64,000 nt of DNA from Isoetes taiwanensis (GCA_021234155.1 JAJEKV010000054.1:9258655-9322654), one strand, 5' to 3'. Positions 1 through 13,500 are shown, numbered from the stretch's first letter. The notes: generated by a model from the letters alone, not told the origin. Made by a program: numbers and translations.

Positions 1-2
1 AT

Positions 3-655
3 GATAGAAGTGAATTTGATTATGAATTCCTAGGCAATGTATCAGGCCAGCCTTACATACTTCAAACCAATATATATGTAAATGGGGTAGGGAACCGTGA
101 AGAACGTATATTTCTATGGTTTGATCCTACAGCAGATTTCCACACATACACTGTTCGTTGGAACGAACATCAGTTAACGTAAGTTTCATCTTAATAGCAA
201 GCAAGCAGACATACTGATGAGCTTTGCCTCTAACTTAAGTTGATGATTCACATTTGTTGTGCAGATTTCTTGTTGATGATATACCAATTCGAGTTTACAG
301 AAACAACAGTGGTTTAGGTATTCCATATCCCTATGAGCAGCCAGTGGGGATTTATTCAAGCATATGGAATGGCGATCAATGGGCCACCCGCGGCGGACTT
401 GACAAAGTTAACTGGACATATGCTCCCTTCATAGCTTCTTACAGGAATTTTGAAATTAGTGGCTGCCAGTGGACAGGTTTCTTAGAAAACTGTCTATCTC
501 ACAAGGGCTGGTGGAATGATGGAAAATATCACTATCTAGATCAGCAACAAATGGAAAAGTTGAACTGGGTGAAGCAGAATTACATGATCTATAATTATTG
601 CACCGACACGAAAAGATTTTCACCCTTGCCCTCAGAATGTGGTGCTAACCCATGA
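3..655 (+). CDS. XTH: Xyloglucan endotransglucosylase/hydrolase, 3' exons (partial gene)
   Basis: Two exons are visible, 3-178 and 265-655, separated by an 86-bp intron with a GTAAGT donor and a TTGTGCAG acceptor; the split codon rejoins as Thr. The 5' exons lie beyond the left edge. The first exon holds the GH16 catalytic strand: the EFDYE stretch keeps the ExDxE pattern (nucleophile, helper Asp, acid/base), followed by FLGN and an N-V-S glycosylation sequon, as usual in XTHs. The second exon carries [13 protein letters not shown], the conserved PYPYEQP and [13 protein letters not shown] segments, and a C-terminal XET_C domain with its cysteines ([22 protein letters not shown]). Family knowledge: these secreted enzymes cut and rejoin xyloglucan in the cell wall. 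Whether this member favours transfer or hydrolysis cannot be judged without the missing part. The visible frame is undamaged and stops at 653-655. Confidence 0.95.
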
Positions 656-1228
656 TAGAACTTCAACTTGACAAACATAACTTCCAGAGTGTAGTATGTA
701 ATTAATAGTTACGAGGCTTAGATATCAGCAGCAATTGATTGGCAAATGAAACAAGAGTGATTTTTTGAACCCAGTGCCACCAGTTTTCTGGAGAATAAAT
801 TGACAGCTTAAAGCTTGATGTAATGCTCAATGTATAAGCATTATAGACTAGTCCACAATACCTCAAAAATGTTTCATCGCGAACATTACAGAGCCCGTTG
901 AAGTATAGTACTTCAACTGTCTACTCTGGATATATTTGCTGCTAAAATGTATTCAAACAATTCTTTAGGCCATGGGACTTCAACTGTCTACTCTGGATAT
1001 ATTTGCTGCTAAAATGTATTCAAACAATTCTTTAGGCCACCCATGGATGTGAAAAATACAAGAAAATATAAAGGCACAAATGGCACACAAATGGTTTAAT
1101 TATGCTCTTTAGAATGGTAACTATACCATAGGCAACTAGATTGAGCGTTTCCTTATTAAAATTCCATTCATTAGGGGAGCGTGGCCACCTATTGTGCGCC
1201 TCCCATCGGCACACGTGGAAAACCCATT
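656..1228. other. XTH 3' flank, no gene seen
   Basis: Probable 3' UTR followed by non-coding DNA. An AATAAA-containing stretch near 795 could serve as a poly(A) signal. No further reading frame with recognisable content was found; the only structure is the tandem duplication at 911-1039. Confidence 0.5.
911..1039. repeat. 62-bp direct duplication
   Basis: The stretch 911-972, starting CTTCAACTGTCTACTC and ending TTCTTTAGGCCA, is repeated without visible change at 978-1039, with a 5-bp spacer. The identity of the copies points to a recent local duplication about 250 bp beyond the XTH stop codon. Confidence 0.9.
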
Positions 1229-1326
1229 ACGGGTGGAAAACCCATTATGGATTTTTTAGGGCTCCGATTAATAAGGTACGGGTGGAAAATCCATTATGGG
1301 TTTTTTAGGGCTCCGATTAATAAGGT
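1229..1326. repeat. 49-bp tandem duplication
   Basis: Two adjacent 49-bp units (1229-1277 and 1278-1326) begin ACGGGTGGAAAA and end ATTAATAAGGT and differ at only about two positions. A shorter related piece (GTGGAAAACCCATTAC) lies just upstream at about 1214. No coding content is evident. Confidence 0.85.
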
Positions 1327-1879
1327 TGCGCACAGGAAGGTGGAGGCTTTTATCACAACCAATCGCCATAGCTTGCTCGGCGTTAGGTATGTCTTCTGGA
1401 GCCATCCGTTAGCTCAAATCAAGCACATAATGCTGCTTCAAAGTCACAGCTTCTATACGAGAGGCCATATCCGGCATCACATGCAGAGGATTCGTAGACA
1501 ATTACTTCACTTCTAGCTGCACGGTCACATTCATAGGAGCTGCTTCATCGGGGCACTTTTTATTGCAGTAGACCATACCATAGTTGCTGCCATGCTAACT
1601 CCAGCTGACACAGTTTTTTCTGCAAGCCTCTCACATAGATCAGTGGCAGCATTCTTAAAGGCAATACTTCATTTCGTTTTTTCTTGCTGGTAATAATTCT
1701 TGCAACTTTATTTCATACTGTAGGTATTAATTCTTTGTAGCTTTGTCTGATGCTCTATTTTGTGTCCATGTTTTGTGTCCATGTTGAAAGTCTTTAAACC
1801 CATTTCTTGGTATTAAGTCATCTTTAATCCATTTGACAATGTTGATATGCTCTTGCAGCTTGTTCCTAGGCAAGATTCA
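1327..1879. other. Intergenic DNA, no gene seen
   Basis: No reading frame with recognisable content or splice-framed exon was found. The composition is ordinary AT-rich plant intergenic DNA leading into a Ty3 fossil. Confidence 0.4.
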
Positions 1880-2640
1880 CCAGACCAAGACTTATTGCTT
1901 CCTGACCGTATGCCAACATAAAAGGAGTAGCTTTCGTGGTGACCTTATGTGCTATTCTATAAGCCCCATATAATAACCTCTTATCCTAGTCAGTGTGGTT
2001 AGCATTACAAATTTTGGTTATTATGTTGCACAAGGTTTTGTTAGTCCGTTCTACTTGGCCATTAGCTTGTGGGTGGTACGGTGTGTTCTTCCTATGAGCT
2101 ATAGCATAACGCTCAGTCAAGACAGCAATTATATCATTTACTAAATGTGAATCCCTTTCACTTACCAATTCTAGAGGACACCCAAATCTAATGGAATGTT
2201 CTCATTTAAAAAAGATGCCACACTTACTGCATTATCATTTCTTAATGCTTTGGTTGCATTATCATTTCTTAATGCTTTGGTTTCGGCCCATTTCGTAACA
2301 TAATCACTGTTGTTTGCCATGAAGGGGGGTTAATTGGCCCTACGAAATCAATACCCCATTTCTCAAATGGTAATAAAGGGACTATAGGGTTTAAAGGCAT
2401 AGAGTCTCTTCTTGTAGGTCTACCCATTCTCTGACAAGGGTCACAATGTTTCACATAGACTGTTACATCATGGTGTGGGGTTGGCCACCAACAACCAGCA
2501 TTTCGGACCTTTTTAGCAGTTATAACTGCAGCAAAATGGCTGCCCGCAGGGGAATCATGACAAGATTTAATGACTTTTTCTGCCTCATGAGGAAATAGAC
2601 CAATTCTATATAAAGTTCCTGCTTATACAGATTACATATG
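1880..2640 (-). mobile_element. Ty3/gypsy integrase-region fossil
   Basis: Translated minus-strand pieces match the Ty3/gypsy integrase region: a zinc-finger tail (CDPCQRMGRPTRR), the catalytic-core start (KWGIDFVGPI) and the diagnostic NTPYHPQANGQVERTNKTL segment. The order on the minus strand is correct for a pol gene. No gag, reverse transcriptase or LTRs were found nearby, so this is an isolated internal fragment. It is broken in several places and looks old. By motif wording it resembles the Tat/Athila side of Ty3 more than the chromovirus at 4939-31156, but that is a judgement by eye. Confidence 0.8.
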
Positions 2641-2689
2641 CTCATACAAAGTAAAAATCCAGTTTATACAGATCCAGCAGGATTCACAT

Positions 2690-4150
2690 GTAAGGTTTCA
2701 TAGCAGGATGCATGTGCTGTAAGTAGTGCTAAGCAGATTGATGTGCTTGAAAAACAATTGAGGGAATTAAAGCTACATGATAGAGATAATATAAATGTTT
2801 TTTTTGAAAAGTTTCTCTATCATTATGGACTTGGAAGGGGCTGGAGTTATACTCAATGAGGAGTACCAACTCTTGGCAATATCAAGAGCAGTCTTTTATA
2901 ATGCTCATAGTGCTACATTTGTTGAGGAATATGGTAGATTCAAAGGAGCATGCTATAAGAATGGTAAGAACAGAATTTGAACAGGAAAGGTTATGATGAT
3001 GAAGATAACTTTGAGGTACTTTATTTATACTGGAAAATATAAAGCTAAAAGAAACAATTATACTAACAACAAAGGAAGGTAGGGCCATGCTTTAATTGTG
3101 ATAGTTATGGACATGTTAAGGCAGACTATCCTAAGGCATGAAAGGAAATAGCGTGTTATAATTGTGAAGGCAAAGGACATGTGGCAGCAATTTGTCCAAG
3201 TCCTAAAGGGCAATGGCCAAGAGGAAAAGCCAAAGAGAAAATTGCAAGAAATAAGAAAGGGCATGATAACAGAGGAAGGGGAGGTGCAAGGAGGAATACA
3301 ACGGTAAATCTTACCGAAGAAACTTGTGCTAAAGAGGATGAACAAAATGAAGATATGGAGGTAAGGGCTTTCGAAGTACATTCCTTAAATAGAAATAAAA
3401 ATGATCATAACATCGTGATATTAGATTCATGAGCGAAAAAATAGTAGCTACCTCTTAACTATTCTCAAAGCTTGCAAAGGAAGGAAGGAAGGACATGTTC
3501 AACTAGGGAATGGAGATGTTAAGGAGATAGAAGATATAGGCATAATAGAATTGTTTGATTTAGAAGGAAAAACATTAATGCGACAATGTACTTCGTGTAC
3601 TAGACCTGGTGGAAAATCTCATATCAATTTCTCAACTGGTGGACCTAGGCTATAAAGTTCTATTTGAAAAGTTGCAATGTAAGGTTTTTCTAAATAAATG
3701 ATAAAGTTATGTTTCTGGTGGACCTAGGCTATAAAGTTCTATTTGAAAAGTTGCAATGTAAGTTTTTTCTAAATAAATGATAAAGTTATGTTTCTGGGAA
3801 AAAGAGTTGGGAACTATTGCACAGTGACCATTTCCTGCCTAGTATCAATCATGTTGGATTTCAAACAATTAAAACTTGGCACCATAGGATGTGTCATGTC
3901 AACTCGAAAACCATTGAGCTGTTAGCAAAGAAGGAAATAATTAATGCCACTGAAAATAATGATGAGGAGTTCAAGTGTGCAGGTTGCATTTTGGGCAAAC
4001 AAAGCAGGCTGTCTTTCAAAAGATCTCTTACCAAAGCCAAAGACATACTGGATCTAGTTTACACAGGCTTGTGTGGACTATGAAATCTAACAAGTCTTAC
4101 ATGAAAAAGGTATTTCATGACTCTAATTGATCATTTTAGTAGAGAGGTAA
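2690..4150 (+). mobile_element. Ty1/copia gag to pre-integrase fossil
   Basis: Plus-strand pieces show a Ty1/copia order: gag-like sequence near 2795-2990, two CCHC zinc knuckles near 3090-3200 (the second reads CYNCEGKGHVAAIC), and a gag-pre-integrase segment at 3817-4083 with TWHHRMCHVNSKTIELL and a CAGCILGKQSRLSF zinc-binding stretch. Most of the integrase and all of the RT region are missing. No LTRs were seen. It is broken several times and is an old internal fragment. It lies in opposite orientation to the Ty3 fossil immediately to its left. Confidence 0.8.
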
Positions 4151-4875
4151 ATGTTTATTGTTTATAAGAATTTGAATCAACGTGCCATTTATTTAAAGAT
4201 TGCATTGAAAAATAAGATGGCCTGGAAGTATCTTTCAAATGGACCATCTAACAATATATTGATGCTTTTTATTTACCTTCACTACTGCCATATTATTGAC
4301 GTATACCTAAAGAATACTAATAAACCAATATTGTCCAGCTTTAAATCTAGCAACCCATCTCCTAAAACAACATTAGGGCTTAATCCGAACATCATCTTGT
4401 AGTCAAGTCCAAGGGTTATATGCCATAAGATGGTAATTGTGCCTTATGCACAATAAAAACAAGTAAATAACCGCGTCCAATTCTTTCAGGGAATGCTTGA
4501 GCAAAATGATCTTTCATGGGAGGTAATGCTTAGCAAGTGTAAACTATAAAAACTACTAGATAATTGCAGTACGGTAAGGGCCCTTACTAACTCAGGAATG
4601 CCCATATAAATTTGTGGGCAGATGCAATATATAAGAAAGTTAAATGCTTACATCTTTTTACAAAGGTAATGCAGAATCCATTGCTTGTATTCTTCTACAC
4701 AGGTCCTGTAAAAAAAAATGATGATGAGTTAGGCTTCAAATAAGGTACGTTCTCTGCATCTTTTGCACAGAAGCCACTATATGCCCATATGATACATGGC
4801 TTGCTGTTCAATTACCATAAGATTCCCCTTATCGATGTCTTCTTAAAATAAAATAATAGGTAATAATAGGAAAAG
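4151..4875. other. Non-coding stretch, no gene seen
   Basis: No convincing coding content. The only structure noted is a 24-bp segment at 4777-4800 that recurs in inverted form at 31762-31787, on the far side of the nested tRNA-like array and LTR element. Confidence 0.4.
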
Positions 4876-4938
4876 ATATCCATCGCGATGGTGGCCTAGT
4901 GGTCAAGCAATTGGTTATGGGCACCCCCCACCCAGGCT
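4876..4938 (+). repeat. tRNA-like repeat unit, left part (split by LTR element)
   Basis: This is the left part of a tRNA-derived unit whose right part resumes at 31157. It holds an A-box-like TGGCCTAGTGGTCAAG (pol III consensus TRGYNNARNGG) and ends in AGGCT, the 5-bp target duplication of the chromovirus. Four further copies lie at 31218-31735. The unit resembles the head of a plant SINE rather than a functional tRNA. Confidence 0.8.
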
Positions 4939-6551
4939 TGTGACGCTCCCTGAATATATACGACCCCCGGCCGTATACATACGGGGACTTTCCCCTCCCA
5001 TGGCGACCATCTCGCCATGAGCAGGGCCCTCCGTCTGACCCGGGCCATCTACGTAGAGATGCTCGAGTGAAGGGCACGGAGGTGTCATTTGGCCCACGCC
5101 TTTGATGGGCTCCTACGTCGCGGAAGCATGAATACAAGGGTTAGCACACAGCATAAATCATATATATATAAATATCCACCACGAAGGGTGGCGCGTCCAT
5201 CCAAATACCAACGGCAAAGAATGTGCATCTAAACTAAGAAAACACCCCAAACCTCAGGTTCTACCCCGGCTCAGACTCCAGTGAGGATCGACTGACGGCT
5301 GGGCCTCAAGAGATCAGCAGACCGAGTCTTGGCATGGCGTTGGCTGGCATAGAACATCGGCTAGGGTTGTCCACTCCATCCGCCCCTCCTGTGCACACCT
5401 TGCAGATGGGTCGATTCACGCTATGGCTTCGCTATAGCCTTGGGATCTGCTTGACTCAAGGTATCACCCTTTATGAGTCTACTCCAGGGTTCATGACGCC
5501 CCGGTCCGATGAGGCAGGTCAGGGAAGCGTCCCCTTCCAAGATCACAGTGGTTCCATGGGTGAGCTAGAGAATACATGCCGCATCAGCGACCCCCGCATC
5601 CGTACCCAACTTACTCACCCTAAATCTACTCAAAGTGCAAGATGCTCCATACGGATCACATCTCTACACCCGGGGAGTGTCGGACCCATACAGACCCTCT
5701 ACGTGGTGGGCTATCGGGTCTAGCCCTTTGTAGGAGTCTCGGGGAGCCTTTTATGTTTGGTGCAAGACCCCACCCCCACTTCACTGCTTGTGTCCCTTTT
5801 CCGGTGCTAAGCCAGACCATAGCGTCTACGACCCGGTGGTCTCTTGCACACAGGCCGCATCTAATGGGAATATTACAGGGCTCTATCTAGGAGCATACTA
5901 TCATACATGAGCTCAGAGATCTCTACCCCCCCTTTAAGTCCCTGTTTAATGGAAGCTACCGAAATACTTCATAGATACATCAACCAATTCCTTAACAGAG
6001 CACCATTCATAATTGAAATGTAATCCTACTTACCGAGAGAAGGATTAATCTCAACAAAAGCGTCGACAAAGAGAGTCTTGAAGTACTATCCTACAATTCA
6101 CAAGCTAATCTACTACTAACCCGTGTTTGTTTGGGCAGATTATCATGGGGTGCTTCCATGGTGCTGTAGGTAGGGCGGCAACAACAGCTAGTGGTTGTTC
6201 AGTGATTTTGGTGAGGTCAAGAATGCGTGCTTTAGGGCTCAAGCTGCTCCTTGGGCCAACCTAGGTTCGATTTTGGGCGATATCACGGGGTGGTGATCCA
6301 CCTAATTGGATCCAAATAGTAGTCACCATGCTGGCCTAGCGCCTTCCCAAACCATAATTGGCTTAATTATCCTTCTTAATTATTAATTTCCTTAATCATA
6401 GGTTATTATCCTTAATGGTTTAATTAACATAGCTAATTAAATCCCTTTTAGGTCAACCCCCTAGGTTACCATACCCCATGGTGGCGTATCTGTACTGGGT
6501 GACGTGTCAATGTATTTATACATATACCGTATAAATACTTGGAACGTCACA
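4939..6551 (-). repeat. 3' LTR of the chromovirus
   Basis: This 1613-bp LTR pairs with 29550-31156 (1607 bp). It begins and ends with the inverted 7-mer TGTGACG / CGTCACA. Most differences from its partner are transitions, with several clustered patches and two small length differences near the right end. The open frames inside it (for example 5334-5723) are not expected genes. On the minus strand a TATA-like stretch (TATAAATACA, around 6510-6540) lies near the LTR start. Confidence 0.95.
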
Positions 6552-6565
6552 TTCTCCCCTCCTTA
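6552..6565 (-). other. Polypurine tract of the chromovirus
   Basis: On the minus strand the bases next to the 3' LTR read TAAGGAGGGGAGAA immediately before TGTGACG. This is the expected plus-strand primer site at the junction of the internal region and the 3' LTR, and it fixes both the element's orientation and the LTR boundary. Confidence 0.9.
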
Positions 6566-7189
6566 GAATTAATGCTGTCCTCAGCATTAGGGTTAGATAG
6601 ACTTATAGGATATGACATTAAAGGAGAAAGGTAATCTCTTATTTCCGAAAGTAATATATATTAAAACTTTAAAGTTGAAACAGTTTAAGCACCAAGGTGC
6701 ATTTTCACATGATTATCATAATCAAAAAGTTCAAGGACCTAAGTCCAATATCAAAATCCAAGTAACAAGAAACAAAACATGTAGACAAAATAAAACTGAA
6801 GAGTTCGGGCCATCAGCAACCCTCTAACATGGGCAGGTCACGTACTGCTCACTGGCCTGCACATGTCAGTATATCAGTATATATAATTAGATTGTGGTTG
6901 AAGGGACCACCCCCTTATAATAAAAGAAAACTCTATCTACCAGGAAACCTATCATGTGTAAGGTTTGCAATTCACTGCAGCATAGGGAATGGTCAAGTTC
7001 CCATTGTAGCCGAAATGAACGCGGCCTATCAACTATATGCTCTCCAAGCAAGTCGTGGTCGTGTCAACATTGACAGTACACCACGTCCTAGAGAACACAA
7101 AGTGATCTCATCATCGGTAACTATTATTATTTACGATGCATCTACCCCTCTAGATCACTACTCTTGGCAATCAAGCTTCCAAGCTTACC
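6566..7189 (-). other. Chromovirus 3' untranslated region
   Basis: Between the distal chromodomain segment and the polypurine tract there are about 620 bp with no recognisable coding content on either strand. In minus-strand sense this is the element's 3' untranslated region. Confidence 0.6.
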
Positions 7190-7300
7190 GCCGGCTGTGG
7201 GGTTGATAGCATCGTTGATGGTGCGGCCTTGAGATTCCCGCATGAAGTCCGGATAATGCTTGTCAAGGTCTATCTTCTTCACCCAAGTAGCATCCTCAAC
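7190..7300 (-). pseudogene. Chromovirus chromodomain, distal part
   Basis: In one minus-strand frame this stretch contains VEDATWVKKIDLD and then HYPDFM, typical of the second half of a chromodomain and the pol C-terminus. The first half lies at about 20431-20560. The two parts are separated by the CACTA element at 7304-20427 and its 3-bp target duplication. Chromodomains on chromovirus integrases are known to steer integration to marked chromatin. Confidence 0.8.
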
Positions 7301-7364
7301 TGGCACAAGGCCCCCAAAAATGAACTAGCATATATAACTAGTATCAAATCATCTCAAAACCATG

Positions 7365-7560
7365 ATATATGTGGTTTTTTAGACATGAATTTGTTTGACA
7401 AAGAAAAACCACATGTCATGGTGGTTTGTCAAAATTGATAATGGTTTGTGACATGGTTATCAATGCTGGTTATCAATGCTATAGTGGTTTGACAAATTGT
7501 TACGCTTTATTGAGATGGTTTTATATATGCTATAGTGGTTCATTAAAACTAGTAATAACT
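7365..7560. repeat. CACTA left subterminal repeats
   Basis: At least seven occurrences of TGGTTT, TGGTTA or the complement AAACCAC occur in about 200 bp, including ATGGTGGTTTGTC, ATGGTTTGTGAC and TATAGTGGTTTGAC. The matching cluster at the other end lies at 19830-20115. Such arrays bind the TNPA-type protein in characterised CACTA systems. Confidence 0.7.
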
Positions 7561-7599
7561 TGTTAAAATCGCTCTAAGAATTGTGGCATATTTTGCAAA

Positions 7600-10500
7600 C
7601 TAGTTTTATATTGCACAATATTAATCAGTGTAAATAACATGGTATTGGAGGAGGGGGAGGAGGAGGACGACGACGATGACTTTAACGTCCATTGGAAACC
7701 AGGCATATCTCACCATTATTAGTCTATAGGTACACTTGATTTATGGTCATTTCAACTGATACCATTTCATCAACCTTTTCATTTCTAAAAGAATTCATCA
7801 AATGCTCAAACTCAACCTCAATGTTTGAATGAGCTAACTTGGTATTGATATTTATATTCCTCTTTTCAATTCGATTTAATACTTCTTCTCCAATATCCCT
7901 AACTCAAGTAATTTGTTGTTGTAAGCATTCTCATTATACGGGAATTAACTCATTAGGAAGTCTTTATACACAACTTGCTACTAAGAGTAGATTAGACCTT
8001 TTAGCCGGCTTCCAGATATATGTCAATTTTGCATTCTTCATTATGATAAGCCTTGGAGGTTTAAGGGTTCAAAGGCTTTTTCAAATTGCTAAAATTAACC
8101 GTTTTATCTAAGTTTTGGAGATGCATCCATATTGGGTTCTCTATCGTAGGTTTAAAAAGGCTACTATTCCAATATGTTATATCACTCACGCGCCAATTAT
8201 GCAAGGATTAACATTTTAATAGTTGACAAGTTAAATCTTTCTCAATTGAATAGTTTTTTGTGTCTAGAAATCAAGGGTATTCAAAAGAATGGGTAATCCG
8301 CAATCTTTCCATCTTATAGGCTCCATAATTGCAACACATCCTCATTACATCCACTTCATATAATGAATGTTGGGTGAGAGACCAATAACTATTCTAAAAT
8401 GCTTGGTCACGACTAATACAAGTATTTTATAAGTTCTTACCACCCCAACATTCTTGCCTTTGTAATACAAATTTAAAATTGTATGCCTAGCAACAACTAA
8501 AATTATGTTTGACATGCATACTAGAAAATGTACAAAAAGTACACATTCATTGTTGCATATCTATCCAATTTATTGCCTACATGTAGCTATGAGATAGAAG
8601 AACGATATCATCTGCATAGACAAATTTGAACCACCATATCCTTTTCGTTAGAGTCAGATTGATTTTTTAAAATCCAGATAGAAAGAACATCATTGCCAAA
8701 TACTGGCATGAAGGTGCTAGTGATAGAAACCAACCTTGCCTATAGAATAGAATAGAATAGAAGTATCTTTGCTTCTCTATGTTGTATCAAAGAAAGAAGT
8801 CTAGCTAGATATGAAAATGTTATATCATTAAAGGGATATGTAAGTTTTATTCATCTTTGTAAATGCATCTTATTTGTAAAGTTTGTTTCATATGCTTAAA
8901 AAAAGAGACATCTTATAACCGTGAATAGTGCTAGGTTATCTTTTTAAGGATAATCTTGGAATAATTACAAACTTGAGGGGTATATTTGGAATTCTCCTTA
9001 ACAATATCTTAAGTTTTATTTATTCTTCGTGGAACATGTCTCATCCCGGTGACTTTGTTCAATCTACCATGAGAACAAGACATTTTTGGGTTGCCCCTAG
9101 GGGGGCAAACCCTTGTTTATGTGGGTTTATGGCATATCTTAGGTATATACTAGAATATACCTAGGATATGTCGGTGACTGCTAAAAACCTACTCTTCTTC
9201 TCAGTAAATTGGCACACCGTGCATTGTGGGCGTGATGTTCGAACCGGATGGCGGCAATACAATGAGCATCGGCTATGGATACTCTCATTAGCATGCGCAG
9301 TTTTGCGACCACCATGTCCTCTCGGTTTCACCTCTTGTCGGTAACTCTTTTACGCCTTCTTCTCTAATCTAGTAAGCCTTGATTTCTTCGCCTCCATTTG
9401 TTGAATAAATTTTACAAGTGTTTGTTTTTGTTTTAGTTGATTGAAACTGTTGGTGCGCCATTGAAGGAGTTCGCGATCACCCATTAGGATCTATAAAAAA
9501 ATTGATCCCATTTTTATATTGCAAATTTTCATTGAGTGATGCGGATTACGTCTTGAGGGCCATGTTGAGTTTACAAAGCCTTGAGGTTGAATATAAAGGT
9601 TTGAGTTATTGTATTTTTCCGGGCTTTGATTTCTTAGAGTAAGGATGGGTTTTGTCATTTCAGAAGAATCATGGCTCGGTTCTATGCTCAACTTATGCAA
9701 AACCCATGTTTGATGGCTATTTCTTTATCTAATATTTGATTACGTAAAACTTGTTTATTCTCTTAATCCATGTCCCCACATGCAAATCTTTGCTTGCATT
9801 TGATCCATCGAGCTATGCCCACCAGAGATAAGATAAAAGCAGAAAAATGATCACAAAAAGCGTGCTCTTGAGGCCAAAGATTTGAAGTAGGATGCACAAA
9901 TATTTTGCTGGCAGTTAAAGGATTTAACAGGGATCAATCATGGCACATCGGGCCACAAAGAGACTCTGAGAATGTACAAAGCACAAAGACAAATCTTGAA
10001 AGAGATTTTGGCACAAGCCTACTTGCATTATCTTACGTAGATGGGTCTTTAATAGTTGCCAAAAGCAAGGCTACAACAAGCTCCAAAGCTGTGATAAGAG
10101 CTGAATGTTATGGATTAAGGGATGTAGCAAAAGCAAAGCGGTTGTAAAACACGAATGAGGCATGCATGGCTTTGAGAGGCGGAATTTGTGCGGCTTTACA
10201 TTTTCTTTTGCGTCTCCATCCATTCACTTATAGTTTTTAGTACTGGTGAGCACATTAGCATAGGATTGCATGAACATTATCTATGTGTTTCATGCACTTA
10301 TAATGCATGTTCACGCCATCTTCTTTATCTTTGCCTACAAAAGCAAGCCTTAAATTTAAAAGGGAACATGCCCAATTTGTTAGCAACCCCGCATGCTTAA
10401 CGAGAAAGGAAAAGAGATATGCTTTAACATCGACATATTACTATGGCTAAATTTTGTTTGTGCAACTAATTGATGCCATGTATTGGTGAAGAAGTTGCTT

Positions 10501-13500
10501 TGTAAACATTATTAACACTTTATAGATAGAAAAGCTTATATTTTTACATCCTTGTGATGCGGCGTTGGAACTGTGAAAGGTTACTCGAATGCCATAAACC
10601 ACTTCAAGGCTAAGAAAAGATAAAATGGTAAGAGAAAAAGGCTGTTGTGTAGTTTTCCTACGTTTCTTTAGAGGGCATTAAAGTGTCCCAACCGTATTGA
10701 AATTTAATTGATTACCTTTCACTTTAAATTGACTTCTAGGTGGCCTCTTGACTTTTCAACTTTGATTGCTAGGCTAAATAGATTCTTTGAATCTTCCTAC
10801 TTGTTGGGGGGATTTGGATTTTTGAAATATCGCTATTTCTTATGCCATCTTTTTGAGGGGAATCGATCAAGGCGGCGTGTACACATCTGAGGGTGTAGTA
10901 ACTTCTCAATCAGCAAACATGAGTTCATCCTAACACTTAAAATTAGTATTTTGGCGTGCCTTGCGGGTTGTCTTGAGTCATCCCATGCGTTGATTGTTTT
11001 CTAGTTTTGCAACTGGATTGGGTGGGGAAATAGTCATTAGGAAATTGCTCCAAGTAAGAAGTCGGGGAAGAACCATTCTAAGCAATCCATCCTTTTGAGT
11101 CATGTAATTGTTTGGTGTAATGTAGTGCGTAAAAAATATTTTAACTTCTTTGAATATGCGGGTCAAGAATTGAGAGATTTGTTAAAAATTTGGAAAGTCA
11201 TCATTATTCCTTTGGTCTTGCGCTTGCGAGGTTGGTTTTCGGTGTAGGAAAGGTTGGATGACAAGCTCTAGTGCTCCAAGCTATTGTTTCTTAAAATTTG
11301 TTATGGCATGTGTATGACCTTTCTAGTTTGACCGGGGAATCCTTAGTAAATGAGAATTCGATTACCATGTGCTTCCTAGTTGGTACAAGTAGCTTTTAGT
11401 GGGTGCTTTTAAAATTAACGGTTTAGGATCACATGGTGTAATCATGTAGAAAAATGCCTAGGAGCGATTTGAGGGCATAGCGCTTCCCCACATGCAACTT
11501 GTATCAGTATCTTGTATCTGCGGTATTGATTGCTTTAAAATCCGTCCATACCTTCTTCTTATCTTCTTCTTATTACTTTACTTCCTTCCTCTTAGAGTGA
11601 TCGGATATATAGAATGTCATGTTCTAGAAAAAAGCATCTACAATTTGAATATGCTTTGCCATCCATGATCTAGAATGCTTGGCATCAAACTCAAAGAATG
11701 TGGATGTTCTGCAGTGAAAACAATTAATTGACATGATATGGAATTCTTTGGGCATAAAACATTGGATAATTTTCGTTAAAAATTTCACATGTACTCAGAG
11801 AGTCATGTTTCCATGTAATTACAATGCATGTGGTAGTCTGGCCTCAACCACCAGCCAAAGCAAATGGTATGTGGATATATGTAAAGCTTACTCTGGAGGT
11901 TGTAATCCGTTGAAAGTGCATTGTCTTACTTAACTAAGCTGCAAGATAAACACTATTTTGGCATGATGCAAGCTGTAGAATTATAAATTCAAATGGAATT
12001 GTAGCTTCTGAAATGTAATTCACATCCTTCTTGGTATATAGCATATAAAACCTTGTAAGCTTGTAAATGTGGAGTCTCATTTCTTTTTATAAGGAATCGT
12101 GTTCTTGTCAACATAGTGTGACCTGGGTTTTCCTTTCATTTTCCGGAGAAGCTTGACAAGCGGATTCTTCAAAACACAAAAATGTGCTTATTCTATTCTA
12201 TAATTTCCATGAGTTACATATCTTTGGTATATATGGAGATGGGGTTTCTTTACATCCCTTGGCGGATATTTGCCGGATAATTTGGAATATTTTATATACG
12301 AGAATGTGTGTTACCTTTTTTCTCCGTTTCCTCGCATGATGCTTAGTCACATCGGATGTTGGTACCAAAAGTACATTATTTTACTTAAGGGGTTCCTTGA
12401 AATGGAAATGTCCCCTGGATGCGATCGCATAGAAAGTTGGGAAAAGTTAATCAACCCCAGCTATTGTAGGACCAGACCACCAGCTATTTTGCAAGCAATG
12501 AATTGCTACACTTAATACTGCAAGCAATGGATTGCTACACTTATAAATTATTAAGGGAGTGTCATTTTTTTTGCCATTATGCAATGTGAGCTGATAAGTT
12601 GAAAGCATGTATAGCCATACATTGGTTCGTTGATTGGTAAACTTGGGGAAGTATAATTCTTTGATGTCAATTCCTTGGTCCAAGGTTTCTACAGTGAAAT
12701 GCCATCTGTTTGCAAATGACATGAACTTTTGTGAATAGATTGGGCGTGTTAGGTCTCAAGAAGGTTAATAACGATCATTTCATTTCCAGACATAGTGATT
12801 GCTTCAGTGCGGCAAGATTCTTGACACTTGATTGTGATACACAACCATTTCACAGGTGGTGTGGTGGAAAGGATACTTAGGTATATAACATGTAGAGCAA
12901 AAAGCAATCTGTGCCGTGATAATTATCCAACGCAATTTATCTTCTATAAATACAGGCTAAAATATGGCTATTGCTATGTGATGAACAACAAATTTCTCAT
13001 TTCTATTGGACATTTTGTTTCATACAAGTAGTCCAACAATTAGACATCACATGTACCATTGAAAACCATGATATGTAGTTCATAATATTTTCTTATTCAT
13101 GTACAAGCAATATCCAGCCTAAAGTTCCATGATTAAGATGCAGCTCCATTTTTGCAACGAAAACAATATGCCCAAATTGTTTTGTAAAAGGGTTCGCAAC
13201 CATCGACAATGTGGCACTTGTGAATGTTGAAGGATAAGTTCCCATCCTGCAAATACAAGAGAAAAGGCACTCTCTTAAGTTGTACAAATTTGCTTATATA
13301 CATGGTTTTGACTTCCAGAGTTGGAGTGGTTGGTGCCTAGTGTTGCTAGTGACATCTTTAAGACAGTCAAAGGTGTGAGTCAACAAACATAGTCTTCTCA
13401 TTACTGAAATTTCAGTTTTCTTACTGCCTTTTGGTTGATTCGGCAGGCAAGTAGTGAACATTCAGTTTGCTTTGCAGCTCTAGAAAAGGAGGTCTAGGTA

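Noticed and set aside
13093-13287. Minus-strand segment with MVANPFTKQF resembling the end of a copia RNase H
   Set aside because: The match is too short and lacks the expected flanking motifs, so I did not call a copia fragment.
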